Source: Mercenaria mercenaria
Taxonomy: Eukaryota; Mollusca; Bivalvia; Venerida; Veneridae
DNA: 64,000 nt
Assembly: GCF_021730395.1 (NCBI RefSeq)
Contig: NC_069363.1
Location: 50,897,001-50,961,000 of the forward strand
Reading direction: 5' to 3'
A model generated the notes under the pieces. That model ran no database searches, was not told where the DNA came from, and was given only the letters and a program-made list of their open reading frames with translations. Position numbers and translations under genes: made by a program. This document shows, one piece after another, positions 1 through 12,478 of the stretch; the stretch's first letter is position 1, and each line of letters starts with the position of its first letter.

Positions 1-428
1 ATATATATGCCTCCTTATTCATGGTTAGAGATATCCATTTAGTATAGTTTTGCACTGTCCGATCTCCTTAATCTGTTACCGATCCTTTACATTTAAAGAA
101 TAAACGCAATATGTAATGATAGTTTTACGCTTTACACACCTCTCTTGGACAAGAAAGCCGTTTCACTTTAAATTTGTAAGCATCCGTCGGTAAAATATTA
201 ATGAAAGATCGGACATTTTTCTAAAATAAAGTTCAATTTCAATCTTTTTCTAAAACTGGAAATATTGCACATTGTGTTGAATTTATAGATAAAACAAAAA
301 TCCCAAAAATAAACCATTTTAAAACTGTACTTCAGTTATTTCCACCCAAGTGCCCATGATAACTAATGCATTGATCATAGCCTATTGTTTGTTTTCTGTA
401 CATCTATTGCCATAAAAAAAATGTGGAC
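1..428. other. Gene-free AT-rich DNA
   Basis: No open frame of credible length, no RNA gene and no clear repeat seen on either strand. Short A- and T-runs only. Confidence 0.5.
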
Positions 429-631
429 GCAACTTGACCCCGATGGTTGACATATGTATTATAATACATAATTAGATACAACCTATTATTGAAAAGGAGT
501 GTACGTAAAACTTTTCAGCTGTTTGCCTTCATAAATTAGAAATTGAAGGCAACCCTAGGCACCCCATATTTCTACAATGAAATAATCGATATGAATAATC
601 AGCTTAAGGTCAACCATCGCGGTCAAGTTGC
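429..631. repeat. Small MITE with 23-bp inverted ends
   Basis: The left end (429-451) reads GCAACTTGACCCCGATGGTT and onward. The right end (609-631) is its reverse complement with one mismatch (GTCAACCATCGCGGTCAAGT...). Both ends are flanked outside by GAC (426-428 and 632-634), a possible 3-bp target duplication. The 203-bp interior is AT-rich and non-coding. This is a non-autonomous DNA transposon; a 3-bp duplication would fit PIF/Harbinger, but GAC is not the usual TWA, so the family stays open. Confidence 0.65.
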
Positions 632-634
632 GAC

Positions 635-1166
635 TACTATATACTGTATTTACACACGTACAATACTGACCGGGCATTATGTGGAGGATTATTATTGAAT
701 ACATGCAGTGGTGTAGCTGGCCATACGTTGGCGTAGTCGGCCTTTTTCAGTTGAAGCGGAGGGGTGCAGGAGTCTGCCTATTCCACTGTGGGTTCAGGGA
801 TGCCTTACTTTTAGCATTTTTTTATCAGTGGAACAGAACTTCACCAGCTAGTATCAATATTTATGTAGATATTCTCTTGGGGTGTCTTTGTTAGTTCTTT
901 GAGGTCCTAACTAGTATTTCGGTTGGCTTCAAAATAAGTTTCAGACGTGTGAGCGAATTGATGTTAATTCTGGGGGTGTCAGTATTAGTTCTATAGGTGT
1001 CAGTAAGGATCAGTATGCTTTCTAGCTTGACTTTCTATGTCTGCTTTTTATTTAGTTTAGTGTTTTCTATGCTTGAAATATTTACAAATATGAATAAAGC
1101 TGTAGATATGTAAGGTTTAAGAAACACATGCAATAAGCGTCAAATATTTATGTAGTTTTTTTTTCA
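635..1166. other. Gene-free stretch
   Basis: A 71-codon open frame at 679-894 has no recognisable domain, odd composition and no splice or Kozak context that would support it. Nothing else seen. Confidence 0.4.
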
Positions 1167-1285
1167 ATTTTAAACACTTTCCTCCTGTGACCAAGTACCA
1201 TTTTTGCAACATACGTATATAATAATTATCTGCAAAGGCATGTGAACTATTTTGTTGCGTCACTGGGAGGAAAGATGTTTAAAAT
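1167..1285. repeat. Short palindromic MITE
   Basis: The left arm (1167-1191) reads ATTTTAAACACTTTCCTCC then TGTGAC. The right arm (1259-1285) is its inverse with a few differences (GTCACTGGGAGGAAAG...). The loop is about 65 bp and AT-rich. Non-coding; flanking duplications were not resolved. Confidence 0.6.
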
Positions 1286-3163
1286 GTAAAATATCGTTAC
1301 TATGCAATTTCAGAAGTCTAGCCCTATGACACTTTTTCCTTAACTGGATAGGCAATCTGAATAGGAAAATGTCCGAGGTCCTTTTCAGATGAAGAACTCG
1401 TTATTCTTGGTTTCGTAGACAGTCTTAGTACTGGACCGCTGCTTCCGCTGTCAACACCGCAGTAATGTAAAGTCAGTGTCCATTTCTATGCCGGAATTTC
1501 AATACACATTTATTATCAGTTTAAATCTATGAAAATGTGAAAAAATATAATTGTTTAACGAAGAACCAAAATACAGAAAAGTTACTTTTGAGATATTGCT
1601 GATTTTATTCATCAGGTTTTCGCGTGAAAAGTTCAACTGATTGCATTTTGTTTGTTTCGTAGTTATCTACAATTGTAAATAAACTGTATTACCTCCTAAT
1701 ATATTTGACTGTACATTTTTTCTACGATTTATTCTCACTGTGTTTTTAAAAACATGCTGCATAAATTTTCATATTGTATGAAAAGTCGATAGATCAAAAT
1801 TGGTTACTTTACGATGCATGAAACATCTAATAAGGAATCACTTTACACATCGAACTTGTCCCGGACCAGTATGCGGAAATACTGTGGCCCAATGTTTCAA
1901 GATTGTCTAAAAATATTTACATATATCGTGATAAAGCAAATATTTCGATTGTTTTTATAATCTATAAATATACAATTACGTATGTGTGAGAAAGTTACTT
2001 TAAGTAATTTCGGTAGTTGCCGCAAGAAGTGCCGAAAATTCCATTTCCACCAAAATTTCCGTGAGATAAGCAGCGCGCAAGTACAAAAATTCCACTACAA
2101 TAAATTAAACCTTTCTTATACTTGCACAATCCTTGAAACGAATTTTGAATCGTTGCCAAATCTTGTTCACATTAAGTCTGAGACTTGTCTTACAATTTTA
2201 GGCAGGTTGGTACACCATACATAGAAAAATCATTGTCCGCACATTGCACTACTTTTATGTATGCTGAAAATAGCAATATATACAAATGTATTTTCGTTTT
2301 AATACATGAAGTGGTCAGATTTGAAAACAGATTTTGTAATAAGTTTAGTTCTATTTAGTAAGACAATTCTCCTATGCACTAATTGAAACTTTGAACTTTT
2401 GCCATTCATGAATTTTTAATAAAGTATTTGAAAGTATTTATAAATCTTACCAAAAATTGGGAAAAATACAGGTAAAATATCTGCTTTGTTTATTTCTAAA
2501 TTTTAGTATTACTTTTTATACAGCTAGTTTTAGTTCAGGTCTCGCAAACTGAGCTGTTTTGTGCTATGGAACACCTGCATTTGAAAGTATTTGCCTACTA
2601 TATTTTCACATCTCAAATGAAGGTCACTCTAAATTCAAGATGGCGGAAGTACCTTAAGAGACAAGTCATAACTGAATTGTCAACATTTGATAACACATTT
2701 AATGAGATTTTTGTTACTAATCTATCCGAATTTCACTGGCACTAGAACCGCAAATTTAGCTTTGAGTGGCCTATTTTCATAAATATGTGCATTAGTTTTC
2801 AATTTATAAAGAAATATAAAAGAAATGGTGCCTTCTTATATATTACGTCCCATCCTCTGTTCTTATATTAAAACATGGTAATGAACGGAATCCGACATCG
2901 CTCCGTTTCGCCGGTCATAACTTTCCATAGAAATAAGCTATCGCTGATACTCATGTACTGATCGGAAGGTCTTACATTTATTTAACAATGACAACAAGAA
3001 ATCCCCACCAAAGAACGCTATTTTTGAAGAAATCAAGCGAATTTTATCGCTTTCGGAATTATTTACATCTCGATCACCCATCAACTTCCGCTTTTACCAA
3101 GTGCGAGCGATCTCATTGGACGGAACAAAAAGAGTCAAATGGCGCGATATTTGAATGTAAAAA
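1286..3163. other. Gene-free AT-rich DNA
   Basis: Open frames at 1982-2224 and 2988-3221 show no domain and are judged chance. No RNA genes seen. Confidence 0.4.
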
Positions 3164-3490
3164 TCCAAACAAACCAGAACAGTATATTTTTCTGTATAAC
3201 CTCTTCTGGAAAAAGTCATGAATGAGAAAATATCTAGAACGATTTGTCCAACAGAAATAGTATAGTGGTATCCTGCTTTTATGAATAAAATATTTTTTCA
3301 GTTTGATTTGCCATGGTACTAAGATGTAATTGATTGGGCAAATCAAATTGAAAAAATATCTTATTTTATTCATAAAAGCAGGATACCGCTATACTATTTC
3401 TGTTGGACAAATCGTTCTAGATATTTTCTCATTCATGACTTTTTCCAGAAGAAGTTATACAGAAAAATATACTGTTCTGGTTTGTTTGGA
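3164..3490. repeat. Long foldback (inverted repeat arms of about 150 bp)
   Basis: Sequence from 3164 to about 3312 (beginning TCCAAACAAACCAGAACAG) returns in reverse complement from about 3337 to 3490 (ending CTGTTCTGGTTTGTTTGGA), with few mismatches and a loop of about 25 bp. Transcribed, it would give a near-perfect hairpin. The overlapping small open frames on both strands are by-products of this symmetry. It is immediately followed by a 63-bp segment shared with 5539-5601. Confidence 0.85.
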
Positions 3491-3553
3491 ATTCGGAATT
3501 TTCTGGACACATTTTATGTTTTAGCAGATCACATGTCATTTATAGATACAATT
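3491..3553 (+). repeat. 63-bp shared segment, copy 1
   Basis: Begins ATTCGGAATTTTCTGGACAC. By eye it is identical to 5539-5601. In both places it sits directly after palindromic sequence, so it looks like the end of a composite repeat family. Confidence 0.85.
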
Positions 3554-5447
3554 TTCGAAATAATGATTTTGCTGCTGATTTCACAGAGTATCAAAATCAT
3601 AGCCAATATCTTGTAAATTTTCTTAATGTCATTTTTATTATAATTCACTGATACAATCCGCTACTTTGACGTAAATCACGCGTTTAAATTCAAAAGCTTA
3701 ATATATAAAACATCGGCACGTATTACGTGTTATACTTTTCATTCATAGATGCCGTGATTAGGATGGCAACATACGTGTCACTTTAAAATTTAAACAACAC
3801 AATTTAAATTCTGCGTACACTGATTTAAGGCACATGACCATAAAATTTATTATGCTGATATCTTGTCAATACAATACGCTGTCACGTGCCACGAAGATAT
3901 ACATGTATACAAGAAACAGGATGCTACTTGACCAAAATGACACTTTTAAAAATCAACTAATTTACTGAAACACCCAATCATTATGTCAAAATAAGTCATA
4001 ATAAATATTTTGTATTATTATGTTGGTTATTACTATATAATGCAACAACAGAACTGCCTACACTTTTATTTTCGATTTTTTTAAACATCTCAGTATTTTG
4101 AAAAACTTTAAAAACTTTTAAAAGAACATTTGTCAGACGGAACGCACACAAAAATCATGTTAAACTCTGTTATATGAATATACACGATACGGCTATATCT
4201 ATCGTAAAACTTAGCACGTTTTTTGTCAATATACAGAAAGCGTTGAAACCCTGTTTTTAAAGGAATTTTGAAGCAAGAAAGAAATAACTTATTTTATAAT
4301 AAAATATATATCTAGAATGTGCACGACGAGGACTTTCCAAATATATCCGGGATGGTATTTTAACTTTAACTTTTCCTTCAAAAATACTTAGTAAAAACAG
4401 GGTTATCGTGTAATTCTGCCAAATATGTATAGAGAATATATTGAATTCGAGAGATGTTTTTCAAACGAATTTTGAAGCAACCAAATATTGACTTATTTTG
4501 AATGAAAATATACCACCGTAAAGGTATTGAATTGTTTTTTAAGGAAATATCCGGGATAGTATAATAGAATAAATAGAAATGTGTAATTTATAACACTTTC
4601 TATGGTAAATGTATCATTTTCCTATATAAATCAATGTAAGTATAGGAATAGGATTTATCAGTTGCGCTGTCTGATGGCTTATCAGAATATGTGCCGTAGA
4701 TGTACTGATAAGATCGCCTAAGAGGAGAATTGTTCAACATGTTCTGAAAACATTTTTAAAATATTTTTTTTGTAGATATACTTAATATTTCCAGGAAACG
4801 TTAGAAAATTTCAAACATCGATATAGTTTCTGATTTTATACCGTAATAACTGTCTAGCTAGTAAATGTCAGCTGTCCACAATGGGCTCTTACACAAATGG
4901 TATCGAGATTATAATGTGAATCATCGCAATAATATTTACAGGAAACTTCTGACTATTGAGACTCTTATTAGAAAACTTCGCTTTATCACGATAATTTCTT
5001 GAAGTATCCTGACAGCTACCTACCTATCTCGTGGCAGAGGTTATAATGCAGTAATATGGTCAAAAATGTGCTTCCGTGGTGTAGGTGTAGTCGAAAGAAG
5101 TCCCTAATAAATAGATCTTAAGTTTTCTATTCTTCGCGCATTTTCGCATAAATCGGGAGCCAAATGAGCATCATCCCACTCGTGGAATTAATTTTACATA
5201 AAATAGGACACTTTTCATGCTAATATTCGCTTGTTTTCGAGTTGTTTTACGTGAAAACGAACGTAGGGTTTTTATTCTGCGGACCGCTTTCTGAAATGCG
5301 ACAATATGAGGGTACCTGACTCCAGTTGACTTGCATTTCACTGCATACTATTCCACACCCGTTTTTCTTTTCGTTTTCTTGAAGGAAATGTTGTTTCTCT
5401 GTTCTTCCATTTGTCTGTTTGTCTAGTTTCGGCCAAATTTATGTCCC
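3554..5447. other. Gene-free stretch with a weak tandem duplication
   Basis: Two related segments, about 4243-4370 and 4450-4563, share GAATTTTGAAGCAA and ATATCCGGGAT(A/G)GTAT, which suggests an old tandem duplication of roughly 200 bp. No gene seen. Confidence 0.45.
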
Positions 5448-5449
5448 GA

Positions 5450-5525
5450 TACTTTTTGAAAGTGCCTGCGGCACCTCGAAGGGGCTGCGGTATCGTCAAA
5501 ATGCCTGCGGCACTTTTCCAAAAGT
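5450..5525. repeat. GCCTGCGGCAC palindromic cluster
   Basis: GTGCCTGCGGCAC occurs twice, around GGGGCTGCGGTATCGTC. The outer parts are inverted relative to each other (CTTTTTGAAAGTGCC and GGCACTTTTCCAAAAG). Related words (GTACCTGCGGTAC, AGTACCGCAGGCACTG) return at 5879-5945. This GC-rich island in AT-rich DNA reads as a structured non-coding repeat. Confidence 0.6.
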
Positions 5526-5538
5526 GGATGACGTTCAA

Positions 5539-5601
5539 ATTCGGAATTTTCTGGACACATTTTATGTTTTAGCAGATCACATGTCATTTATAGATACAAT
5601 T
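5539..5601 (+). repeat. 63-bp shared segment, copy 2
   Basis: Same sequence as 3491-3553, again abutting palindromic repeat sequence. Confidence 0.85.
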
Positions 5602-5989
5602 TACGACGGCAGAGACGACATCGTTTGAGTCAGCGAAAAGAAATCGAGTCTAAACAGTCACTGATGTGAAAAAATCACGTTTCATTCTCAACTTCTTTGT
5701 CCTTACGTTTCTAGGAAACTGATCATTTGCCACAAATTTTAGCATGGATATGTAGATAAGATACATCTACACCCCGCTACATTCCCCGATTTTTGAAAAA
5801 ATACTCCATGCAGTAACACAATGACAAAAATGACAAGAATCACTCACCGATCTCGCTCGTTTTGTAAACATTGACGAAGTACCTGCGGTACAGGAAGCGA
5901 GGTGCCTTCAATCCTCGTCGGCACAGTCAGTACCGCAGGCACTGTTTAGTACCCGTGATGGATAGACAAAACGACAGTGAGGTAACAAT

Positions 5990-6086
5990 ATATAACTCAC
6001 TGAGAAGTGAGAAAATTTCAAATATTTTCACGAGCGCGTAGCGCAAGTGAAATTGTGAAAATTTTCTCACTTCGAGGTGAGATATA
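5990..6086. repeat. Hairpin repeat with GAGCGCGTAGCGC core
   Basis: The arms pair AACTCACTGAGAAGTGAGAA with TTCTCACTTCGAGGTGAG around a core TTTTCACGAGCGCGTAGCGC followed by AAGTGAAA. The core resembles the CACGAGGGCGCAGCCC core of the hairpins at 8740-8911 and 11818-11978. Non-coding. Confidence 0.75.
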
Positions 6087-7311
6087 TTCAATATTCACGA
6101 AAAACAAACAAATATCCTCTATATAAACAAACAAATTTTCTTTTTATTTTATACGTTGAGATGTGCATTTTGCAACTGTTTTAATCTCAGCGCGGGAAAC
6201 AGACGCGTAAACAGACATGACGTCAGACGTGCTGTGACGTTATAAAGACGCATGCAACATAAAGTTCCATTCTATATGTTCAACAAGATAGTTTCACCAC
6301 ATACCAGGCAATACAGACATTACTGATAGCTAAATGGGGCTTTAGTCTACAACTCAAATTTTTCAGAGTTGTTAGAATCTCAATGTGATATCTGGCAACA
6401 TTGTTATTCTTATATGGTCATCATCAATATTCAGTAATAATAAGGTCCAGATATTAGTTAAGTATGCCAAAATAAAATTTAGGCAAAATGACAGAGGCAG
6501 TATATAAAAATGACTATGACTTATGTAAAAACATATTATTTAACATCAAAAATGATCTATTTTCTATTTACAGTAACAATCAGGTGGTTAAATTCGTTTT
6601 TTCTGGTTTTTCAGAAAAATCGGATTGACCTACTTGATTTGTAAACAACTTTAGGACAGCCAATCACGACAAAGCAGACAACGCGGTTTTAACCAATCAG
6701 CGTTGGCCTGCCAAAACCGTGGTTCGGCTGAAAAATGTAAACAAACAGAAGTTTTTCAATAAATTTAGGACTTTGCTGTCTCTGTCAGACTTATAAATAT
6801 AGTTTTAAATATAAAATATGTTTTAATAATTAATATAGTATAAATTGGGAAAAACAAAATGCCTTGACACACTAAATGAGGTACAAGAAAGAAGATACAC
6901 ATACAAAAATGAAGAAGTAAAATAAGTTAGTCTTTTCTTCTAACTGTAGTTTTTATAATAAATGTATGGGATTAAGTTCCCATCTTATTCACAGTCCACT
7001 GGAGGTCACTTTGACCTACTTTAGACTGAGAATTATGGTACACACTCTACACGTAGCCTATAAAGTGTTGTTATATAATTGAAGCTATGCTCGCCCATAT
7101 GGTCTTAACCGGTGGCGAGGGTAAACAAACTCAACACACACACACAAAAGTTCCATTTTGTTTTATTTTTTGCTGCATAACGGTATGAAATTCTCTTTAA
7201 GTAAAATAATTTGAATCGAGAAATATACTATAAAGAACAAAGTGCGACTACAATTTTCATCCTGTTTTAAGCAAATAATTTAAATTTCAAACACAATGTA
7301 ATGAGGGGGCG

Positions 7312-7376
7312 GAGCTATATCTCTCACAGTGTGAAAATATAGATTTCATATTTTCACAGTGTGAGTGATGAGATAT
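7312..7376. repeat. Small hairpin with CACAGTGTGA arms
   Basis: ATATCTCTCACAGTGTGAAA is mirrored by ATTTTCACAGTGTGAGTGAT and AGATAT across a 10-bp loop. The sequence just upstream (about 7185-7250) shares TTGAATCGAGAAATATACTA with 53700-53745, linking it to the hairpin-bearing repeats at 53.3-53.9 kb. Confidence 0.6.
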
Positions 7377-8604
7377 GGAAATATTTAACCGATAGAATAC
7401 AGTATTTCATTAGTTAGCATAAAATAAAAAGCTACAATAAAGAATACCCATTTTATGAAAATCAAACTGGAAGTTAGAAATAACAGAAAAAAAAAATAAT
7501 TAGGTTATGAGTCAATATATACCTGTCAAAATTTGTCATTAGTTTTCACGAGCTGTCAAAATTACTTTTATCTCTCTATTCTGCAAATGCATTGTTTTTG
7601 AAAGTATCTTGGACAGATATTGTAGTGTGTAACTTACTTTACATTCCACATTAATATTTGTGCTTGAAATCGCTTTGTTGAGCTCACCGACGTCACATAT
7701 GAATGTCTATTGTTTTAGTTTACTGTCTGTTATACAGGTATCAGATCTCAATATTAAGATATAAGAATTGTTCCTTTCTGGTAGACAATGGAAACTATTT
7801 GGTTGAATCATAATATAACAGTTTTGGGAAAGAACTGAGTATTCTTTGGTTTTTTGTTATTCACCGGAAATTCAAAAAGTGACATCACCTTAACCTTTAT
7901 TGATAATGTCGCCGGGCTGCTCAGTGGTAATGGTAACAACATGGGTCGATAGGTTTTCAGTATATTGTCAGGGACAGATACGGATACAAACAAAACGATA
8001 TAAATACAATGTCAAAATACAGGGGGTCGAACGTATTTCGGCAAGTTGAAATTTTAAGCAAGAGCAAAAGGTTAGTTAAAGTAAAATGGCGGATATCAGC
8101 GAAAGTGAAAGTAGGTAAAGACACATTTTACCTAATTTATCTCAAGTTTGCTAATTTAAAGAATAAAGTCGTCCGTACATCATGTTACGACTACATTGGT
8201 GAGTATATTACAAGTTTTAACAACGCGCGATGAATCGTATTAAAAAAGTTATTGAATGCATAAGTTGTTGTGTTTGTAAACAACACGCAGACACACCATG
8301 AAATATTACCGTTAAATGACGCTCAGGGATTATGATTTATTGAAGAAATGCTGCGAACAAGCTGTATGACAAAATGAATTAGATCTGCAAAAAGGTGACA
8401 CTCACATGTGCACGCATTCACAAAGTGTAAGTATGTTTATTGGTTCAATAACATAACTGTACGCCTAAAATATGGTTTGTTTATACCGATAAAGTGTAAA
8501 TAAAGCTGTATGAATAACAAGCAATTCTAACACGATCCGATTCATTTTCCTATTAAACAAAGAAGGCAGAAAACGGTGAATTATTATACAACAAATCACT
8601 GTTC

Positions 8605-8911
8605 TGACGTCACAATTATTACGTCATGGCGTCTAACGGCATAGCGGCGCGCTGGAAAAGAAACCGATTGAAAACTGGCAAATATTTTTTGAATGTCGTC
8701 AAGGATGTACTTAAAAATCCTTGGTAACGTGTTAGAATCGAAATAATATATCTCATTTAGTGAACTGCTCTTGAATAAATCATTGTTTGTCGTTCAGATG
8801 CGTACTATTATATCACTCGGGCTGCGCCCTCGTGATATAATTCCTTCGCATTTGAACTCCAAACAATGATTCATTCAACGACAAATCACTGGACGAGATA
8901 TATTATTTCTT
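8605..8911 (+). repeat. Hairpin-bearing repeat, copy 1
   Basis: A 300-bp unit matches 10232-10506 at high identity (shared words include GCGCGCTGGAAAAGAAACCG and GGTAACGTGTTAGAATCGAA). Its second half, 8740-8911, is a long imperfect palindrome. GAAATAATATATCTC pairs with GAGATATATTATTTC, and CATTGTTTG pairs with CAAACAATG. The centre is TATCACTCGGGCTGCGCCCT then CGTGATATA. Non-coding. Confidence 0.8.
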
Positions 8912-9060
8912 ACTTAATTTATATTTCAACACATATCTGGTGATATCGCTTCTGATGTAGAATTTATAAAAACTAACTTTTATATTTAGCTCCTGTACTT
9001 CTTAGAGCTTGACTTCCGAGAAAAAGCTTAGTTTAATATATATATATTTGATAAAAAAAG

Positions 9061-9235
9061 ACATTGTGTCTGAACTCATTCGCCTGATTCATGCGGAGAT
9101 GTTGACAGTTACGTGCGCAGAACAGGTAGTACAGAATCCAGGAAGACTGGTTAGGTTAACCCGCCAAACTGTTGCATGACTGCAATCATATTTTAAAGTC
9201 CGCACACTCGGCGGGCTTTTAAAACTAAAATGATT
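9061..9235 (+). repeat. Partial tRNA-type SINE (3' part)
   Basis: The stretch from TGTGTCTGAACTCATT through GCAGAACAGGTAGTACAGAA and TCCAGGAAGACTGGTTAGGT matches, in order, the body of the full-length SINE at 40066-40354 (there on the minus strand). The tRNA-like head is absent and the copy has drifted, so it is an older 5'-truncated insertion. Confidence 0.7.
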
Positions 9236-10231
9236 TTTTGTTGTTTTTTTTGGTGGCGTGCATTTTAGAATTTCAATTTATATGATTACTTACTCATTGA
9301 TAATACATTGTTGGTAAACTTAATGTTGTCAATTCGTACTTAATATTAAGGCCTTCAATCTTTTTGTCATTTGTATTTGGGTTCAAATTTGTCCTAAAAG
9401 AACAGATGGTTTTGGAAATTTTATTATCTGCCTTTAAAGGTACGCTAGACTTAAATTACATATTTGAAAATATGGAAATTGCTACATTATGTTTATGTAG
9501 TTTATATGTACAAATGCATTCACTTTGTTATGAATTAGGTTTACAAAAGTGGACAATCTTAAACCTGTATAGCAAAACACAAGTTAAGTGTGCACTCCCA
9601 AATAAAACAACAGACCATTTCTGCGTTACTTAAAGTATAATTCTAATATGATTAGCAATGCTTAACCACTTCTGTGCCAAGAGCCGATTTTGGGCTGATG
9701 TTGTTTACTTCGATCTGAACTGAACATTTACGCTGTTCTTTTGACGTAGGTGTAATTATTTTCCAAGCAGAAATACATACTATTGTTTCTATGGAAATGA
9801 AAACATAACGATCTTACTGGCATATCATTACGTCATTTTCGAGTTGACGTCACTTTTAAGACGTTAATGTAACAACAATTCCCGCCGAAATTATATATAC
9901 ATATCGGTGGTTTGGGTGTTATAAGACTGAGCGAAGAAACGTGATAAAATGACTATGACGCACGGTTTACGACGATCATGTAATAGAAAAAATATTTAAT
10001 TAAGATATTCTTCGCTTCATTAAATCGAAATACGTAGAGCAAATTACGAAATATCATGTTGGTAAATAATTATCCAGTCTTGCATAACATTTAAAAAAAA
10101 TAAGATATTACCTAATTAAAAGTTGAACAAAGTTCTTTTAAATCAAAATAACTTGACAAATAAAGCAAAAGGCAAGACTTAAACAGAATGGAATGCATGT
10201 CACTAAGGAACATGATTAAAATTAATGCAGA

Positions 10232-10506
10232 TGTCACAATTATAACGTCATGGCGTCAAACGGCAAAGCGGCGCGCTGGAAAAGAAACCGATTGAAAACG
10301 GGCAAATATTTAATGAATGTCATCAAGGATGTATTTAAAAATCTTTGGTAACGTGTTAGAATCGAAATAATATACATATCTCATTTAGTGATTTGCTCTT
10401 GAATAAATCATTGTTTGTCGCCCTCGTGATACAATTCCTTCGCATCTGAACTCCAAACAATGATTTATCCAACGACAAGCAACTGGATGAGATATATTAT
10501 TTCTTA
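10232..10506 (+). repeat. Hairpin-bearing repeat, copy 2
   Basis: Direct copy of 8605-8911. The palindrome centre has lost about 30 bp: GTTTGTCGCCCTCGTGATAC joins sequence that in copy 1 is separated by the loop and left inner arm. Loss of a hairpin tip is what slippage or nuclease attack on a cruciform would leave. Confidence 0.75.
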
Positions 10507-11525
10507 AATAAATTGACTGTGCTATCATTCAACTTCCAATGTATGTTTTGAAATCCCTTAAGGCTCAATAAATACATATTCTGGATACGAAAAATAACCC
10601 CGATGATGCAAAATATATGTACACAATTAATCTAAAACCAACAATTTTGAGCGTACATTAAGTTTATCAAACTTACGTGCATTCGTACACCACATTTTTT
10701 GGCGATGCGGCTTCTTCATGCATCTATGATTAATAAAATAAGATCACACGCCTCCAGTAAAGCATAACATGATGTAAGATATAAAAAGCACAGTTTATCC
10801 GACCAAAATAGACCCAAATTGATGGATTTTTTGATGAATATTTCGTTGACAAGAAAGCGAAAGTTGTCCGTTTACACACTCAACAACTTTTTATATACGA
10901 CATAATTCTTCCTTGTATCAACGGCAATACACAGCTGAAACATTTGTCAACTCGATGCACATTTTAAATAACCATAATAATATTGAAATAACATAATTTC
11001 TTTAAAAAATACTGACCCTGTATCTTGTTTATATACAGATGTCAGCCATTTTATGTTTCGCAAACCTTTTGCTCTCGCTTAATATTTTAACGAACCAAAA
11101 CACATTCGACCCCCCTGGAATAGGGGTTTAACAATACATATTCATGTCAAAAGCAATGCATGACAAACAATACATATTTAAGTTTCAAATAAACATGATT
11201 ACCTGTAGATATATTTATATATTACTACATAAAGGGATGTTTAAAGTTTTCAGCACAAAATCGGCTTGTTTACGTTTCAAAATATGGCGGATTTCAATCG
11301 ATCGAATGTGATTGAATCTCGTGCGGGGAATATCAATATTTAAGTTAAATTAAAAGGTGTAAGGGAAGCAAATATTGGTGAATAACTGGTACGGCCTACG
11401 ACTTAAACTACAACTACTAACTGGTGTTCAGATTTACTATTTGATTGTAATATATTGTTATTATGACAAGCGATAAATCTATTTATGTTTTAGAAACAGA
11501 ATTCACATTAAAGTATACAAAACAT

Positions 11526-11545
11526 AGGGGGGGGGGGGGGGGGGA
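11526..11545 (+). repeat. Poly-G run
   Basis: An 18-base run of G. Similar G or C runs occur at 46182-46200, 48031-48047 and 28790-28802. Simple sequence, prone to length error in assemblies. Confidence 0.9.
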
Positions 11546-11817
11546 AGGTTAACAAGAGAGAAACATGTGTTTACAGAGAGATTCTCGCGCTCACGTGCTG
11601 TTATAGCATCTTTTTATATATGCGCGTTCCGTGGCAAACCGTAAACGTATTACGGCCCAAAAACTGATAATTCAAATGGAAATGACGTGAAAAAACAGCT
11701 CAGATATTCCCGCGCATTTCATGGAAATTTAAAGACGTTGAGGGATAATGCATTCATTTATTAGTTTTTACGTGTTTTATGCTAGAATAGCGTTAGCGAA
11801 CGTTCATTTAAGAAAGA

Positions 11818-11978
11818 ATTTATAGCAAAAAGGTGTTTTAACACTATTTATGCACGATGGGCTGTTATACGTCGGGCGTAATAATTTCACGAGGGCGCAG
11901 CCCAAGTGAAATTATTTGTACGACGTATTACCGCCCGAGTGTATAAATATTGTTAAAACACAGCTTTGCTATAAATTA
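11818..11978. repeat. Long hairpin with CACGAGGGCGCAGCCC core
   Basis: AATTTATAGCAAA pairs with TTTGCTATAAATT, GGTGTTTTAACA with TGTTAAAACAC, and CGTCGGGCGTAATAATTTCA with TGAAATTATTTGTACGACG. The tip is CACGAGGGCGCAGCCCAAGTG. The tip matches copy 1 at 8605-8911 although the arms differ. Non-coding. Confidence 0.8.
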
Positions 11979-12127
11979 TTTCGATTCTAATATGCCCTTA
12001 ATCTAAAACAGTAGACAGAATATAGAAGCGCTCTTTCTTGGTCGCAACAAAAACTTTGACGTCAGTGCACGTTAACGTGACGTCATTCTAGCTTAAGAGT
12101 GTTTTAACAGAGACAAGCATATTAGAA

Positions 12128-12183
12128 TTCGTGTTTTAACATCTTCAGAATCACTCGGGATTCTGCAGACGTTATAACACGAA
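12128..12183. repeat. Short hairpin
   Basis: TTCGTGTTTTAAC pairs with GTTATAACACGAA and CTTCAGAATC with GGGATTCTGCAG around ACTC. The ACTCGGG loop echoes the AGTG/CACTCGGGC motif of the larger hairpins nearby. Confidence 0.65.
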
Positions 12184-12478
12184 AAAACATGCGTTATCCC
12201 TACATTTGTAAACTATCGACTTGAAAGTAAAATTTAAGATGTAAACAAACATGATCAATAATTAAGTATAATGAATAATGTAAATACGTTATAACTATGT
12301 AGTCGGTCAATAGCTAATTATAGCTAGATCTAATGTTATTTTGTTATTTAATACGGACTTTAAATGCCATTTTTTTTGTATTGTATTGCATTGTAAATAA
12401 ATAGGTAGGTCTATACATAAAATACATAAACAGGTACATAAACAAATCGCTCATATGGAATCATACTTTATTTTCAGC

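Larger units (their letters stand above)
8019..11117. repeat. Region bounded by about 90-bp inverted repeats
   Basis: Sequence at 8019-8105 (from CAGGGGGTCGAACGTATTTC) returns in reverse complement at 11030-11117 (ending ACATTCGACCCCCCTG) at roughly 80% identity by eye. The 3.1-kb interior has no credible gene. It contains two direct copies of a hairpin-bearing repeat and a partial SINE. It could be a decayed non-autonomous transposon or two opposed copies of one repeat. No flanking duplication was found. Confidence 0.5.

Noticed and set aside
7136-7148. CACACA run and other short simple repeats (G, C and A runs) as regulatory sites
   Set aside because: They are ordinary simple sequence with no flanking structure.
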